The position numbers and the translations under genes are program-made. DNA of 6,714 nt from an uncultured bacterium (GTDB taxonomy: Bacteria > Auribacterota > Tritonobacteria > UBA1439), in NCBI GenBank assembly GCA_937858775.1, contig CALLYX010000191.1, positions 1 through 6,714 of the forward strand, written 5' to 3'. The notes beneath the pieces are model-generated. The model was not told where the DNA came from. It did not search any database and saw only the letters and a program-made list of their open reading frames with translations. This document shows, piece after piece, positions 1-6,714 of the stretch. Position 1 is the stretch's first letter. Every line of letters begins with the position of its first letter.

Positions 1-1593
1 ACCGCATCCTGTACGACCTCGAAGCCGCCGGCATGGTGACCTCGGCCCGCGACGCGGAAGAGACCGGCGGCCCGCCGCGGCGGCTGCCGGTTTCCCCTCC
101 TTCGCCGCGAGGACGGCTCTCTGCCCCGCGTAATACTCCTTGATGCGGCGCTCCTCGGCGAGCGACCTCCTCTCGACCTCCTCGAGCCCGGCGCGGAGCC
201 GCTCGATCTCGGCCGCCTGCCTCCGGGCGAGGTCCTCCTTCGCCGCGATCGCCTTCGCGGCGTTCTCCACGATCGTCGACTCCGCCTCCGGGAGGGCCCC
301 GATATCCGAGAGCTTGCTCTGGGCGACCTGGAGATCTAGCTGCGCGGCCCGCAGGGCGTCCTCGGCCTTTTCGACCGAAACCTCCGCGTCGAGGAGGGTC
401 ATGCGGTTCCGCGAAAGGGCGCCCGCCTCGTTCACGTCGACTCGGGCGAGCGCGAGCCGTTCGCGGAGCGCGGCTATCTTCTCCCTGCGCCGCTCCACCT
501 CGAGCGCCTCCCCCGGGGCGAGCGTCCGCGGCACCACGCGGCGCCAGAATGCCCAGCGGGCGCGGCCGCGCGCCTTGATCTTTCCGATAGCCGACTCCTG
601 GCTCGCGATCAGCCGCTCGATTTCGGCGGCGGCGTCCTGCGCCTTCTTGACCAGCTCGCTCAACTCGAGCCTGCGCCGCTCCCGCTTCGCCATCTTCCGG
701 GCGCTCTCCCCGCAGCTCGCGAGCGGGTAGTCCCGGGCGACCTCCTCCAGGTAGATGAGCGCCGCCCTGGGGTTGTTCCGGCGCTGGTAGTAGCATCCGA
801 TCTCGTAGAGGGCGGCGGCCTTCCTGCCCTGCAGTTCGCTCACCATGTTCTTGGCCAGCTCGGCGTTCTTGTCGGCCGGGAACTCCGCCAGGTACTCCTG
901 CAGCTTGTTGATCGCCTCCTGGGCGGCCTCCTGGTCGTATTGGGCGGCGATCGCCTTGCGGTAGGCGCAGACGCCGAGCTGGAATTTCGCGGTGGCGACG
1001 AAGTCGCAGCGGGGATAACGCGCGGGGATCTTTTCGAGCTCGATCGCCGCCTCGGTGTAGTTTTTCATCTCCATGTACGCGAGGCCGAGATTGTACTGGG
1101 CGCTCGGGGCGAGCTCGCTGAACGGGGCGTTTGAGAGGATCTTCTTGAAGATGGCTATCGCGCGCTTGCGCGAACCGCCGGGGTTGATTGAAAGGAAGCC
1201 CACGGTCGTTCCCTTGAGGAAGAGATTGCCGATCTTGAACTGCCGCTCCAGTATCAGGTTGACCTTGGGATAGGACGGGAACTTGTCGAGGACGGCCTGG
1301 TACGCGTTGAACGCCGGGTAGTATTGCTTGGCCCTTTCCAGCAGCTCCGCGACCCTGAACTGGGCCTCTGCGGCGAGTGCGGACTCGCCGAAGTCGTCGA
1401 CCAGCTTCTGGTAGGCGTCCGTCGCCCGCACGAGGTTCCCCGACTGCTCCAGCGACTCGGCGTACTCGAACTGCTCCTGGGGGGTGGAGTGCGACGGCGA
1501 TTTGAACGGGAGCCGGAGCGCCGCGGCGTGCCTCGCGGGGGCCGCGGCGAGGAGAACGGCAAGAAGGCAGGGCAGCGCCCGGCGCGGTCTCAT
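1..1593 (-). CDS. Exported BamD-like TPR protein with C-terminal coiled coil (3' end not resolved)
   Basis: The frame is open from the ATG at 1593 to the left edge (up to 531 codons) and is credible down to about position 91. Residues 1-25 form a Sec signal peptide: arginines at 2, 4 and 5, a Leu/Ala core, and a likely cut near ARHAAA-LRL. The only early cysteine (C9) is not in a lipobox. Residues about 38-300 are helical repeats of TPR type, with A-Y and YP spacing as in BamD/YbgF proteins; the stretch around 219-290 (YDQEAAQEAI, then GCYYQRRNNPRAA and ARDYP) is especially BamD-like. BamD is an outer-membrane lipoprotein of the beta-barrel assembly machine. Residues about 298-340 and 364-490 are charged, Ala/Glu/Arg-rich coiled coil, separated by a basic aromatic patch (RWAFWRR). 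BamD normally ends after about 245 residues, so the coil is an addition. The ATG overlaps the pgpA stop as ATGA, with a weak AAGG Shine-Dalgarno six bases upstream. A YbgF/CpoB-like role is the main alternative. Confidence 0.75.
   Translation of the reverse strand, partial: MRPRRALPCLLAVLLAAAPARHAAALRLPFKSPSHSTPQEQFEYAESLEQSGNLVRATDAYQKLVDDFGESALAAEAQFRVAELLERAKQYYPAFNAYQAVLDKFPSYPKVNLILERQFKIGNLFLKGTTVGFLSINPGGSRKRAIAIFKKILSNAPFSELAPSAQYNLGLAYMEMKNYTEAAIELEKIPARYPRCDFVATAKFQLGVCAYRKAIAAQYDQEAAQEAINKLQEYLAEFPADKNAELAKNMVSELQGRKAAALYEIGCYYQRRNNPRAALIYLEEVARDYPLASCGESARKMAKRERRRLELSELVKKAQDAAAEIERLIASQESAIGKIKARGRARWAFWRRVVPRTLAPGEALEVERRREKIAALRERLALARVDVNEAGALSRNRMTLLDAEVSVEKAEDALRAAQLDLQVAQSKLSDIGALPEAESTIVENAAKAIAAKEDLARRQAAEIERLRAGLEEVERRSLAEERRIKEYYAGQRAVLAAKEGKPAAAAAGRRSLPRRGPRSPCRRLRGRTGCG
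3..143 (+). pseudogene. PadR-family regulator fragment, broken at its wing
   Basis: The plus-strand frame from position 3 reads RILYDLEAAGMVTSARDAEE and then TGGPPRRL, ending near position 87. This matches the end of the recognition region and the beta-wing of PadR-family winged-helix repressors, where a leucine/glutamate helix (LE..GmV.S) is followed by a charged loop and a GPPRR segment that normally runs into Y-x-L-T. Here the Y-x-L-T part is missing: after RRL the frame turns into a proline/serine/arginine string and stops with TGA at 141-143. The start of the gene lies off the left edge. The fragment is oriented against every other gene and collides with the 3' part of the minus-strand TPR gene, with no terminator or gap between them. 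PadR proteins usually repress transporter or stress genes, but no target can be inferred here. The family call rests on about 28 residues. The break is either an assembly junction or a real truncation. Confidence 0.5.
72..83. repeat. 12-bp perfect GC palindrome at the suspected junction
   Basis: CCGCCGCGGCGG is identical to its reverse complement. It lies within the last recognisable PadR codons (GPPRR) and just before the point where the minus-strand TPR gene becomes credible coding sequence. Such foldback sequences are common sites for chimera formation during amplification and for assembly errors. In GC-rich DNA a palindrome of this size can also occur by chance. Confidence 0.55.
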
Positions 1594-2075
1594 CGCGCAC
1601 CTTGGGAGGAAACCAGCGCCCAGGCGAGCCGGAGGGCGAGATTGGCGTAGAGGCCGGCCACGACGTCGTCCATCATGATCCCCCACCCGCCGCGCAGCGC
1701 CTGGAGCCGGTCGGCCGGGAACGGCTTCACGATGTCCAGGATCCGGTTGAGGACGAACCCGGCCGCGAGCGTCCACGGCGCGAGCGGCACCCAGGCGAAG
1801 GTGATCATCGCGCTCACGGCCTCGTCGACGACGACGCACGGAGGGTCCTTCCGCCCGAGCGCCGCCTCCGCCGCGGTGCCGGCGGCGGCCCCGGCCAGGA
1901 AGAGCGCGACCGTGGCCGCGGCGAGGAGAAGGGGCCAGCGGGCGAGTAGAACCGCCGGGATGAGGCCCACGGCGGCGCCGGCCGTGCCCGGGGCGAACGG
2001 GAAATAGCCGACGCCGCAGCACGTGGCGACGATCATCGCCGCCTTTCTCATCATCCCCCCTTTTCCGCGCGCCAT
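1590..2075 (-). CDS. pgpA: Phosphatidylglycerophosphatase A
   Basis: This inner-membrane enzyme removes the phosphate from phosphatidylglycerophosphate to give phosphatidylglycerol, the step after PgsA, whose gene lies just upstream. At 161 residues it has the usual family length. Visible family signatures are G-x-G-x-x-P-x-APGT at residues 21-31, VVVDE at 81-85 (D84, E85), the KPFP segment at 117-120, and GGWGIMMDD-x-x-AG at 129-141 (D136, D137), which are the conserved acidic and glycine positions of PgpA. Hydrophobic spans lie at about 34-66 and 88-112. The start is uncertain. The ATG at 2075 has GGAAGAG just upstream, but paired ATGs at 2054 and 2051 follow a purine run (GGAAAAGGGGGG), and the shorter product begins in the usual way for the family (MMRKAAMIVAT). 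The TGA overlaps the ATG of the TPR gene by four bases, suggesting coupled translation. The family call is firm; only the start is open. Confidence 0.94.
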   Translation of the reverse strand: MARGKGGMMRKAAMIVATCCGVGYFPFAPGTAGAAVGLIPAVLLARWPLLLAAATVALFLAGAAAGTAAEAALGRKDPPCVVVDEAVSAMITFAWVPLAPWTLAAGFVLNRILDIVKPFPADRLQALRGGWGIMMDDVVAGLYANLALRLAWALVSSQGAR

Positions 2076-2100
2076 GGCTCTTCCGCCCCGACCGCATCCC

Positions 2101-2116
2101 GCAAGGGGGGCCTTGC
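2101..2116 (-). repeat. Small hairpin in the pgsA-pgpA gap
   Basis: GCAAGG (2101-2106) and CCTTGC (2111-2116) form a perfect six-base stem around a four-base loop, inside the 88-base gap between the pgsA stop and the pgpA start. A second perfect palindrome, GGGGCGCCCC, lies at 2146-2155. On the minus strand neither is followed by a run of T, so a Rho-independent terminator is unlikely. They could affect mRNA stability or be chance products of high GC. The rest of the gap shows nothing recognisable. Confidence 0.3.
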
Positions 2117-2163
2117 CGGGCCCGTCCGCGAAGAGGAGCCGCGGAGGGGCGCCCCCACTCAGG

Positions 2164-2766
2164 TCACCGCTTGCCTTCCCAGAACAGCCCGCGGTTCTCG
2201 TACAGGTAGAAGAGGCCGGATCCGACGGTCATCACCACCGTCACCATCATGATCCAGAAGACCAGGCGGGCGAAATACGCCTGGTCGTAGAACGGGCGGA
2301 GCCCGGCGTCGATCCCCAGGTACGAGGAGATATCCTTGAGGGCGAGGATGGCAAGGATCAGGGATATCGCCGCGATCTGGGACGCGGTCTTGTGCTTCCC
2401 CCATAGCCCGGCGGCGAGGACCTGTCCGTTGGAGAGGGCCAGGAGACGGAGGCTAGTGACTATGAACTCGCGCCCGATGATGACCACGACCATCCACACC
2501 GGCACGTGCGTGGCGGGGAGCTGGACGAAGGAGATGAGGGCGGCGCAGACGATCAACTTGTCCGCGACGGGGTCCATCAACTTCCCGTAATCCGTCACCC
2601 CGTGCCCCCGCCGCGCAAGCCAGCCGTCGAAGAAATCGCTGGCTACCGCCGCCGCGAACGCCGCCAGCGCGGCGAGCTTGCACCACGGGAAGCGCGCCCA
2701 GAGAAGATATATGAAGACGAACGTCAGGACTATTCTTGCCGTCGTGAGCTTGTTGGGAAGGTTCAT
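2164..2766 (-). CDS. pgsA: CDP-diacylglycerol-glycerol-3-phosphate 3-phosphatidyltransferase
   Basis: This enzyme joins CDP-diacylglycerol and sn-glycerol 3-phosphate to make phosphatidylglycerophosphate and CMP, the committed step towards phosphatidylglycerol and cardiolipin, in the inner membrane. The complete CDP-alcohol phosphotransferase motif D-x2-DG-x2-AR-x8-G-x3-D-x3-D is present as D44, D47, G48, A51, R52, G61, D65 and D69, so all metal- and substrate-binding aspartates are kept. The N-terminus MNLPNKLTTARI is typical of PgsA. Length is 200 residues, normal for the family, with hydrophobic spans at about 12-42 and several more after residue 75. The ATG at 2766 overlaps the rimO stop (ATGA) and has AAGGGGAG upstream at 2771-2778, a good ribosome binding site lying inside rimO. 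PgpA, the next enzyme, follows after 88 bases. PgsA is preferred over other CDP-alcohol transferases because of the N-terminus and this pairing. Confidence 0.96.
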   Translation of the reverse strand: MNLPNKLTTARIVLTFVFIYLLWARFPWCKLAALAAFAAAVASDFFDGWLARRGHGVTDYGKLMDPVADKLIVCAALISFVQLPATHVPVWMVVVIIGREFIVTSLRLLALSNGQVLAAGLWGKHKTASQIAAISLILAILALKDISSYLGIDAGLRPFYDQAYFARLVFWIMMVTVVMTVGSGLFYLYENRGLFWEGKR

Positions 2767-4157
2767 CTCTCTCCCCTTGCGCGGCGATCCCCGCGGGGGG
2801 GCAGGCCGCGGGCTGTCCGGCGCCGCCCGGTTATCTCCCCCACCAGATCATACTCCATCATCCCGGTGATGCGCGCCGCGACGATCTCCCCCGGCGACGC
2901 CTCCCCGCCCGTCAGGTAGACCGTCCCGTCCACCTCCGGGGCGTCCCCGGCCGTCCTCCCGCGCAACTGGAAGCTTCCCTCGATCCGCTCGTCCACCATG
3001 ACCGCGGTCGTGCGCCCGAGCATCTCCTCGTTCTGCTCGCGGACGATCTCCCGCTGGAGCGACATGAGGCGGCGGAGGCGTTCCCGCTTCACCCGGGCCG
3101 GGAGATGCCCGTCGAGCCGCGCCGCGTCGGTCCCCGCCTCCCTGGAGTACGCGAAGGCGCCCAGGCGTTCGAACCGCGCCCCCCGGACGAAATCGAGCAA
3201 CTCCTCGAACTCCTTATCCGTCTCTCCGGGGAATCCGACGATGAAGACGGTGCGGACGGTGACGCCGGGCACGAGCCGCCGCACCCTGGCGAGCCGGTCG
3301 ACGATCTGCGCTTTCGTCATGCGCCGCCGCATCGCCGAGAGCACGCGGTCCGAGATATGCTGGAGGGGGAAGTCCACGTAGCGGCAGATCTTCTCCTCGC
3401 CCGCGATGACCCGCAGGAGGGCGTCGGTGTAGCGCGCCGGATGGCCGTAGAGAAGCCGGATCCACCGCGCCCCGCGGATGCGCGCCATTCGGACGAGCAG
3501 GGGCGCCAACCCCTCCCCCCCCGGGCGGTCCGAGCCGAACGCCGTGCTGTCCTGGGCGATGAGATTGAGCTCCCTCGCCCCGCCCTCGACCAGAAGACGG
3601 GCCTCCTCCAGGACGGAGGCCGGCGACCGCGACCGGAACGGCCCCCGTATCGACGGGATGAGGCAGTAGCTGCATCGGTTGTCGCACCCCTCGCCGATCT
3701 TCAGATACGCGTAATGCGGCGGCGTGAGCCGGAGGCGCGGATCCGAGTGGTCGTACAGGTACTGTCCCGCCGCCGGGACGGCCGCTGCGCCGCGCGGCCC
3801 GGACCCCAGGGATCGGACGATCGCCGCCACGTGCGGGATATCCGCCTGGCGAATGACGCGGTCCACGCCCGGGAACCGCCCCCCCACGCGCGAGCCGCGC
3901 CGGGCGGGGAGGCAGCCCGCTACGACGATCCGCCCGATGAGACCCTGGGACTTCAGGCCCTCGAGGCGGCGGATGATCCCGGCGGACTCCCGCTCCGCCT
4001 CGGCGATGAACGCGCATGTGTTGACGATCGCCACCTCCGCCTCGCCGAGGTCCTCGCAGACCTCGATCCCCCCCTCGCGGAGAAAACCGAGGATCAACTC
4101 GGAATCCACCAGGTTCTTGGCGCAGCCGAGACTGGCGAGACCCACCTTGATCGCCAT
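2763..4157 (-). CDS. rimO: Ribosomal protein S12 methylthiotransferase RimO
   Basis: RimO is a radical-SAM enzyme that adds a methylthio group to a conserved aspartate of ribosomal protein S12 (Asp89 in E. coli numbering), using two [4Fe-4S] clusters. Domains in order are the N-terminal MTTase domain with cluster cysteines C12 (SLGCAKNLVDSE), C48 (NTCAF) and C82 (AGCLPAR); the radical-SAM core with C158, C162 and C165 in GCDNRCSYCLIPSIRG; and a C-terminal TRAM domain at about residues 375-443. The SLGC-x-KNLVDSE start and the IPSIRGPFRSR segment separate RimO from the related tRNA enzyme MiaB. Length is 464 residues, slightly above usual because of an arginine-rich tail of about 20 residues after the TRAM domain. 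The segment after C82 reads ARRGSRVGG where many homologues have QRY. The ATG at 4157 has a long purine run (GAGAAGGGAGGGG) directly upstream. The gap to rodZ is 85 bases and the 3' end overlaps pgsA. Confidence 0.96.
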   Translation of the reverse strand: MAIKVGLASLGCAKNLVDSELILGFLREGGIEVCEDLGEAEVAIVNTCAFIAEAERESAGIIRRLEGLKSQGLIGRIVVAGCLPARRGSRVGGRFPGVDRVIRQADIPHVAAIVRSLGSGPRGAAAVPAAGQYLYDHSDPRLRLTPPHYAYLKIGEGCDNRCSYCLIPSIRGPFRSRSPASVLEEARLLVEGGARELNLIAQDSTAFGSDRPGGEGLAPLLVRMARIRGARWIRLLYGHPARYTDALLRVIAGEEKICRYVDFPLQHISDRVLSAMRRRMTKAQIVDRLARVRRLVPGVTVRTVFIVGFPGETDKEFEELLDFVRGARFERLGAFAYSREAGTDAARLDGHLPARVKRERLRRLMSLQREIVREQNEEMLGRTTAVMVDERIEGSFQLRGRTAGDAPEVDGTVYLTGGEASPGEIVAARITGMMEYDLVGEITGRRRTARGLPPRGDRRARGER

Positions 4158-4242
4158 CCCCTCCCTTCTCCCCCCGGCCGCCCCGTCAGCCGCGTTCGGC
4201 CGGCGCCGCGCCGCCGCGCGGATGACCCGCCCTTCCCCCCGC
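4158..4242. other. rodZ-rimO spacer, no gene
   Basis: This 85-base spacer is extremely GC-rich and holds short palindromic pieces such as CGGCGCCG at 4201-4208. Next to rimO it carries the purine-rich ribosome binding region on the minus strand. I see no promoter, no T-tailed hairpin and no small open frame with coding character, so read-through from rodZ into rimO is likely. Confidence 0.5.
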
Positions 4243-5031
4243 CTACTCCCCTTTGAGCTTGCCCCTGTACGCCTCGATCTTCCCGTCCGCGCCTATCCGC
4301 AGGTTTTGGGCCGTCCGCCCCTTGAGCTCGCGCACCGGTTTGCCGTCAAGCTTGATCTCGGCCACGCGCGGGCGGCTCACCCTGAGGTCGAACGTCTCCG
4401 CCGCCGACCAGGACTCCTCCCTGCCGCGGGCCAGGGTCCCCTGGTAGAGGAGCGCGCCGTCCGCGTACACCTTCAGCGCCACCGGCTCCCTCGCCCTGAC
4501 GGAGAGCCTCTTGGATTTCGGTTTCGCGGGTTCCGGGGCCGCCGCCGGCGCGGAGGACGGGGGGAGGGTGGGCCTAGTCGCCGGGATGGCCGGCAGGGGA
4601 AGCGTCTCGAGCTCCTCGACGCCCGGCGGAACGGGCCTCGGCGCGCGAGGGGCGCGGGCGGGCTTGAGAAGCATCGATATCCCCGCCACGACGGCCACGA
4701 TCGCGCCCGCCGCCGCCGCCCCGATGAGGGCGCCGCTCCACGGGCGCGGGACGGCGGTGTGCGCCTCCCCGTCCGGGGCAGGATGCCCCCCGGCGGCCGC
4801 GAGATACTCGTGGGCGAACTGCTCCAGGATCGGCCTCGGATCGAGGCCGAGGTACTCCGCGTAGATCTTGATGAACCCCCTGGCGTAGGCGACCGCCGGG
4901 AAGCGCGAAAACTCGCCCGCCTCAATGGCGGCGAGGTACCGCTCGCTCACCCTCGTGTCGCGCGACACCTGGGCGATCGGGATCTTCCGCTCCTCCCGGG
5001 CCATCCTGAGATATTGACCTATCGGCGTCAT
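4243..5031 (-). CDS. rodZ: RodZ-like membrane helix-turn-helix protein
   Basis: RodZ links the MreB actin-like cytoskeleton to the peptidoglycan elongation machinery at the inner membrane. Residues about 4-72 form a Xre-like helix-turn-helix domain of the RodZ type (LRMAREERKIPIAQVSRDTR, then VSERYLAAIEAGEF, VAYARGFIKIYAEYLGL). Basic residues are few before the single membrane span at about 101-122 (ALIGAAAAGAIVAVVAGISM). A proline/alanine-rich periplasmic linker follows to about 175, and then a C-terminal DUF4115-type beta domain (residues 177-255) with LKVYADGALLYQGTL and IKLDGKPVRELKGR. Length is 262 residues, between the short bacterial versions and E. coli RodZ (337). The ATG at 5031 is well supported by GGAGG at 5038-5042 with a six-base spacer. 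Location directly after ftsK and before rimO-pgsA is a gene order known for such proteins in many bacteria. Interaction with MreB is inferred from the family; no mreB is visible here. Confidence 0.88.
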   Translation of the reverse strand: MTPIGQYLRMAREERKIPIAQVSRDTRVSERYLAAIEAGEFSRFPAVAYARGFIKIYAEYLGLDPRPILEQFAHEYLAAAGGHPAPDGEAHTAVPRPWSGALIGAAAAGAIVAVVAGISMLLKPARAPRAPRPVPPGVEELETLPLPAIPATRPTLPPSSAPAAAPEPAKPKSKRLSVRAREPVALKVYADGALLYQGTLARGREESWSAAETFDLRVSRPRVAEIKLDGKPVRELKGRTAQNLRIGADGKIEAYRGKLKGE

Positions 5032-5037
5032 CTCGCT

Positions 5038-5042
5038 CCTCC
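5038..5042 (-). promoter_or_regulatory. Ribosome binding site of rodZ
   Basis: The minus strand reads GGAGG six bases before the ATG at 5031. This is the clearest Shine-Dalgarno in the window and fixes the rodZ start. Confidence 0.7.
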
Positions 5043-5073
5043 GTTGTATCTCCGGCAGTCAACCCCCGACATT

Positions 5074-5093
5074 CCGGGAATACGGGTATTCGG
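5074..5093 (-). repeat. Inverted repeat between ftsK and rodZ
   Basis: GAATAC (5078-5083) and GTATTC (5086-5091) form a perfect six-base stem around two bases, and flanking CC/GG can pair across a two-base bulge. The repeat begins six bases past the ftsK stop codon, in the 65-base gap before rodZ. No T run follows it on the minus strand, so it is not a standard intrinsic terminator. It may be a protein-binding dyad or an mRNA stability element. It is one of the few AT-containing stretches in the window. Confidence 0.35.
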
Positions 5094-5096
5094 ATT

Positions 5097-6714
<1,618 letters not shown>

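Noticed and set aside
140..730. A 196-codon plus-strand open frame at the left end
   Set aside because: The Ser/Arg/Ala-rich translation is the antisense of the coiled-coil repeats in the TPR gene. The heptad codon pattern produces the apparent open frame.
2101..2155. pgsA-pgpA gap hairpins as an intrinsic terminator
   Set aside because: No T run follows the stems on the transcribed strand, and pgpA with its ribosome binding site starts only a few dozen bases further on.
2763..4157. MiaB (tRNA methylthiotransferase) as the identity of the radical-SAM gene
   Set aside because: The SLGC-x-KNLVDSE N-terminus and the CLIPSIRGPFRSR segment are RimO-type; MiaB has different residues at both places.
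3105..4256. A 383-codon plus-strand open frame opposite rimO
   Set aside because: It lies entirely opposite conserved rimO codons, has no recognisable motif, and shows the R/P/D-rich composition of a frame shadow.
5043..5062. TTGACT and TACAAC on the minus strand before rodZ as a possible promoter
   Set aside because: The two hexamers are only 8 bases apart, not about 17, and the second one abuts the Shine-Dalgarno, so they cannot act as paired -35 and -10 boxes.

Overview
This is a GC-rich, gene-dense bacterial window. Six genes read on the minus strand, so the order of transcription runs from high to low coordinates. A fragment of a different gene lies on the plus strand at the extreme left edge. 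The cargo is core bacterial housekeeping (chromosome translocation, cell shape, ribosome modification, phospholipid synthesis, envelope assembly), and I see no mobile element, CRISPR array or RNA gene. RodZ-like and BamD-like proteins point to a Gram-negative, probably non-spherical bacterium. The composition and the ftsK-rodZ-rimO-pgsA-pgpA order would suit a little-cultured, high-GC lineage of the PVC/Omnitrophota neighbourhood or a deltaproteobacterium-like group. That placement is an inference and the window alone cannot fix it.

Layout from upstream to downstream on the minus strand: (1) 6714-5097, the DNA translocase FtsK, running off the right edge; (2) 5031-4243, a RodZ-like membrane HTH protein; (3) 4157-2763, RimO, the ribosomal protein S12 methylthiotransferase; (4) 2766-2164, PgsA, phosphatidylglycerophosphate synthase; (5) 2075-1590, PgpA, phosphatidylglycerophosphatase A; (6) 1593 down to the left edge, an exported TPR protein with a BamD-like N-terminal half and a long coiled-coil C-terminal half. 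The rimO/pgsA and pgpA/TPR pairs each overlap by four bases (ATGA), and the other gaps are 65 to 88 bases, so the six genes look like one operon. PgsA and PgpA catalyse consecutive steps to phosphatidylglycerol, FtsK and RodZ act at the division and elongation machinery, and the TPR protein would act in the periplasm or at the outer membrane.

The most unusual spot is the left edge. Positions 3 to about 87 on the plus strand encode a clear piece of a PadR-type winged-helix regulator. It breaks off inside its conserved wing motif, at a 12-bp perfect palindrome, exactly where the minus-strand TPR gene begins to look like real coding sequence. This is best explained as a junction: an assembly or amplification chimera, or a genuine rearrangement. 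No convincing undescribed system is present. The best candidates for follow-up are that junction and the BamD-like/coiled-coil fusion.
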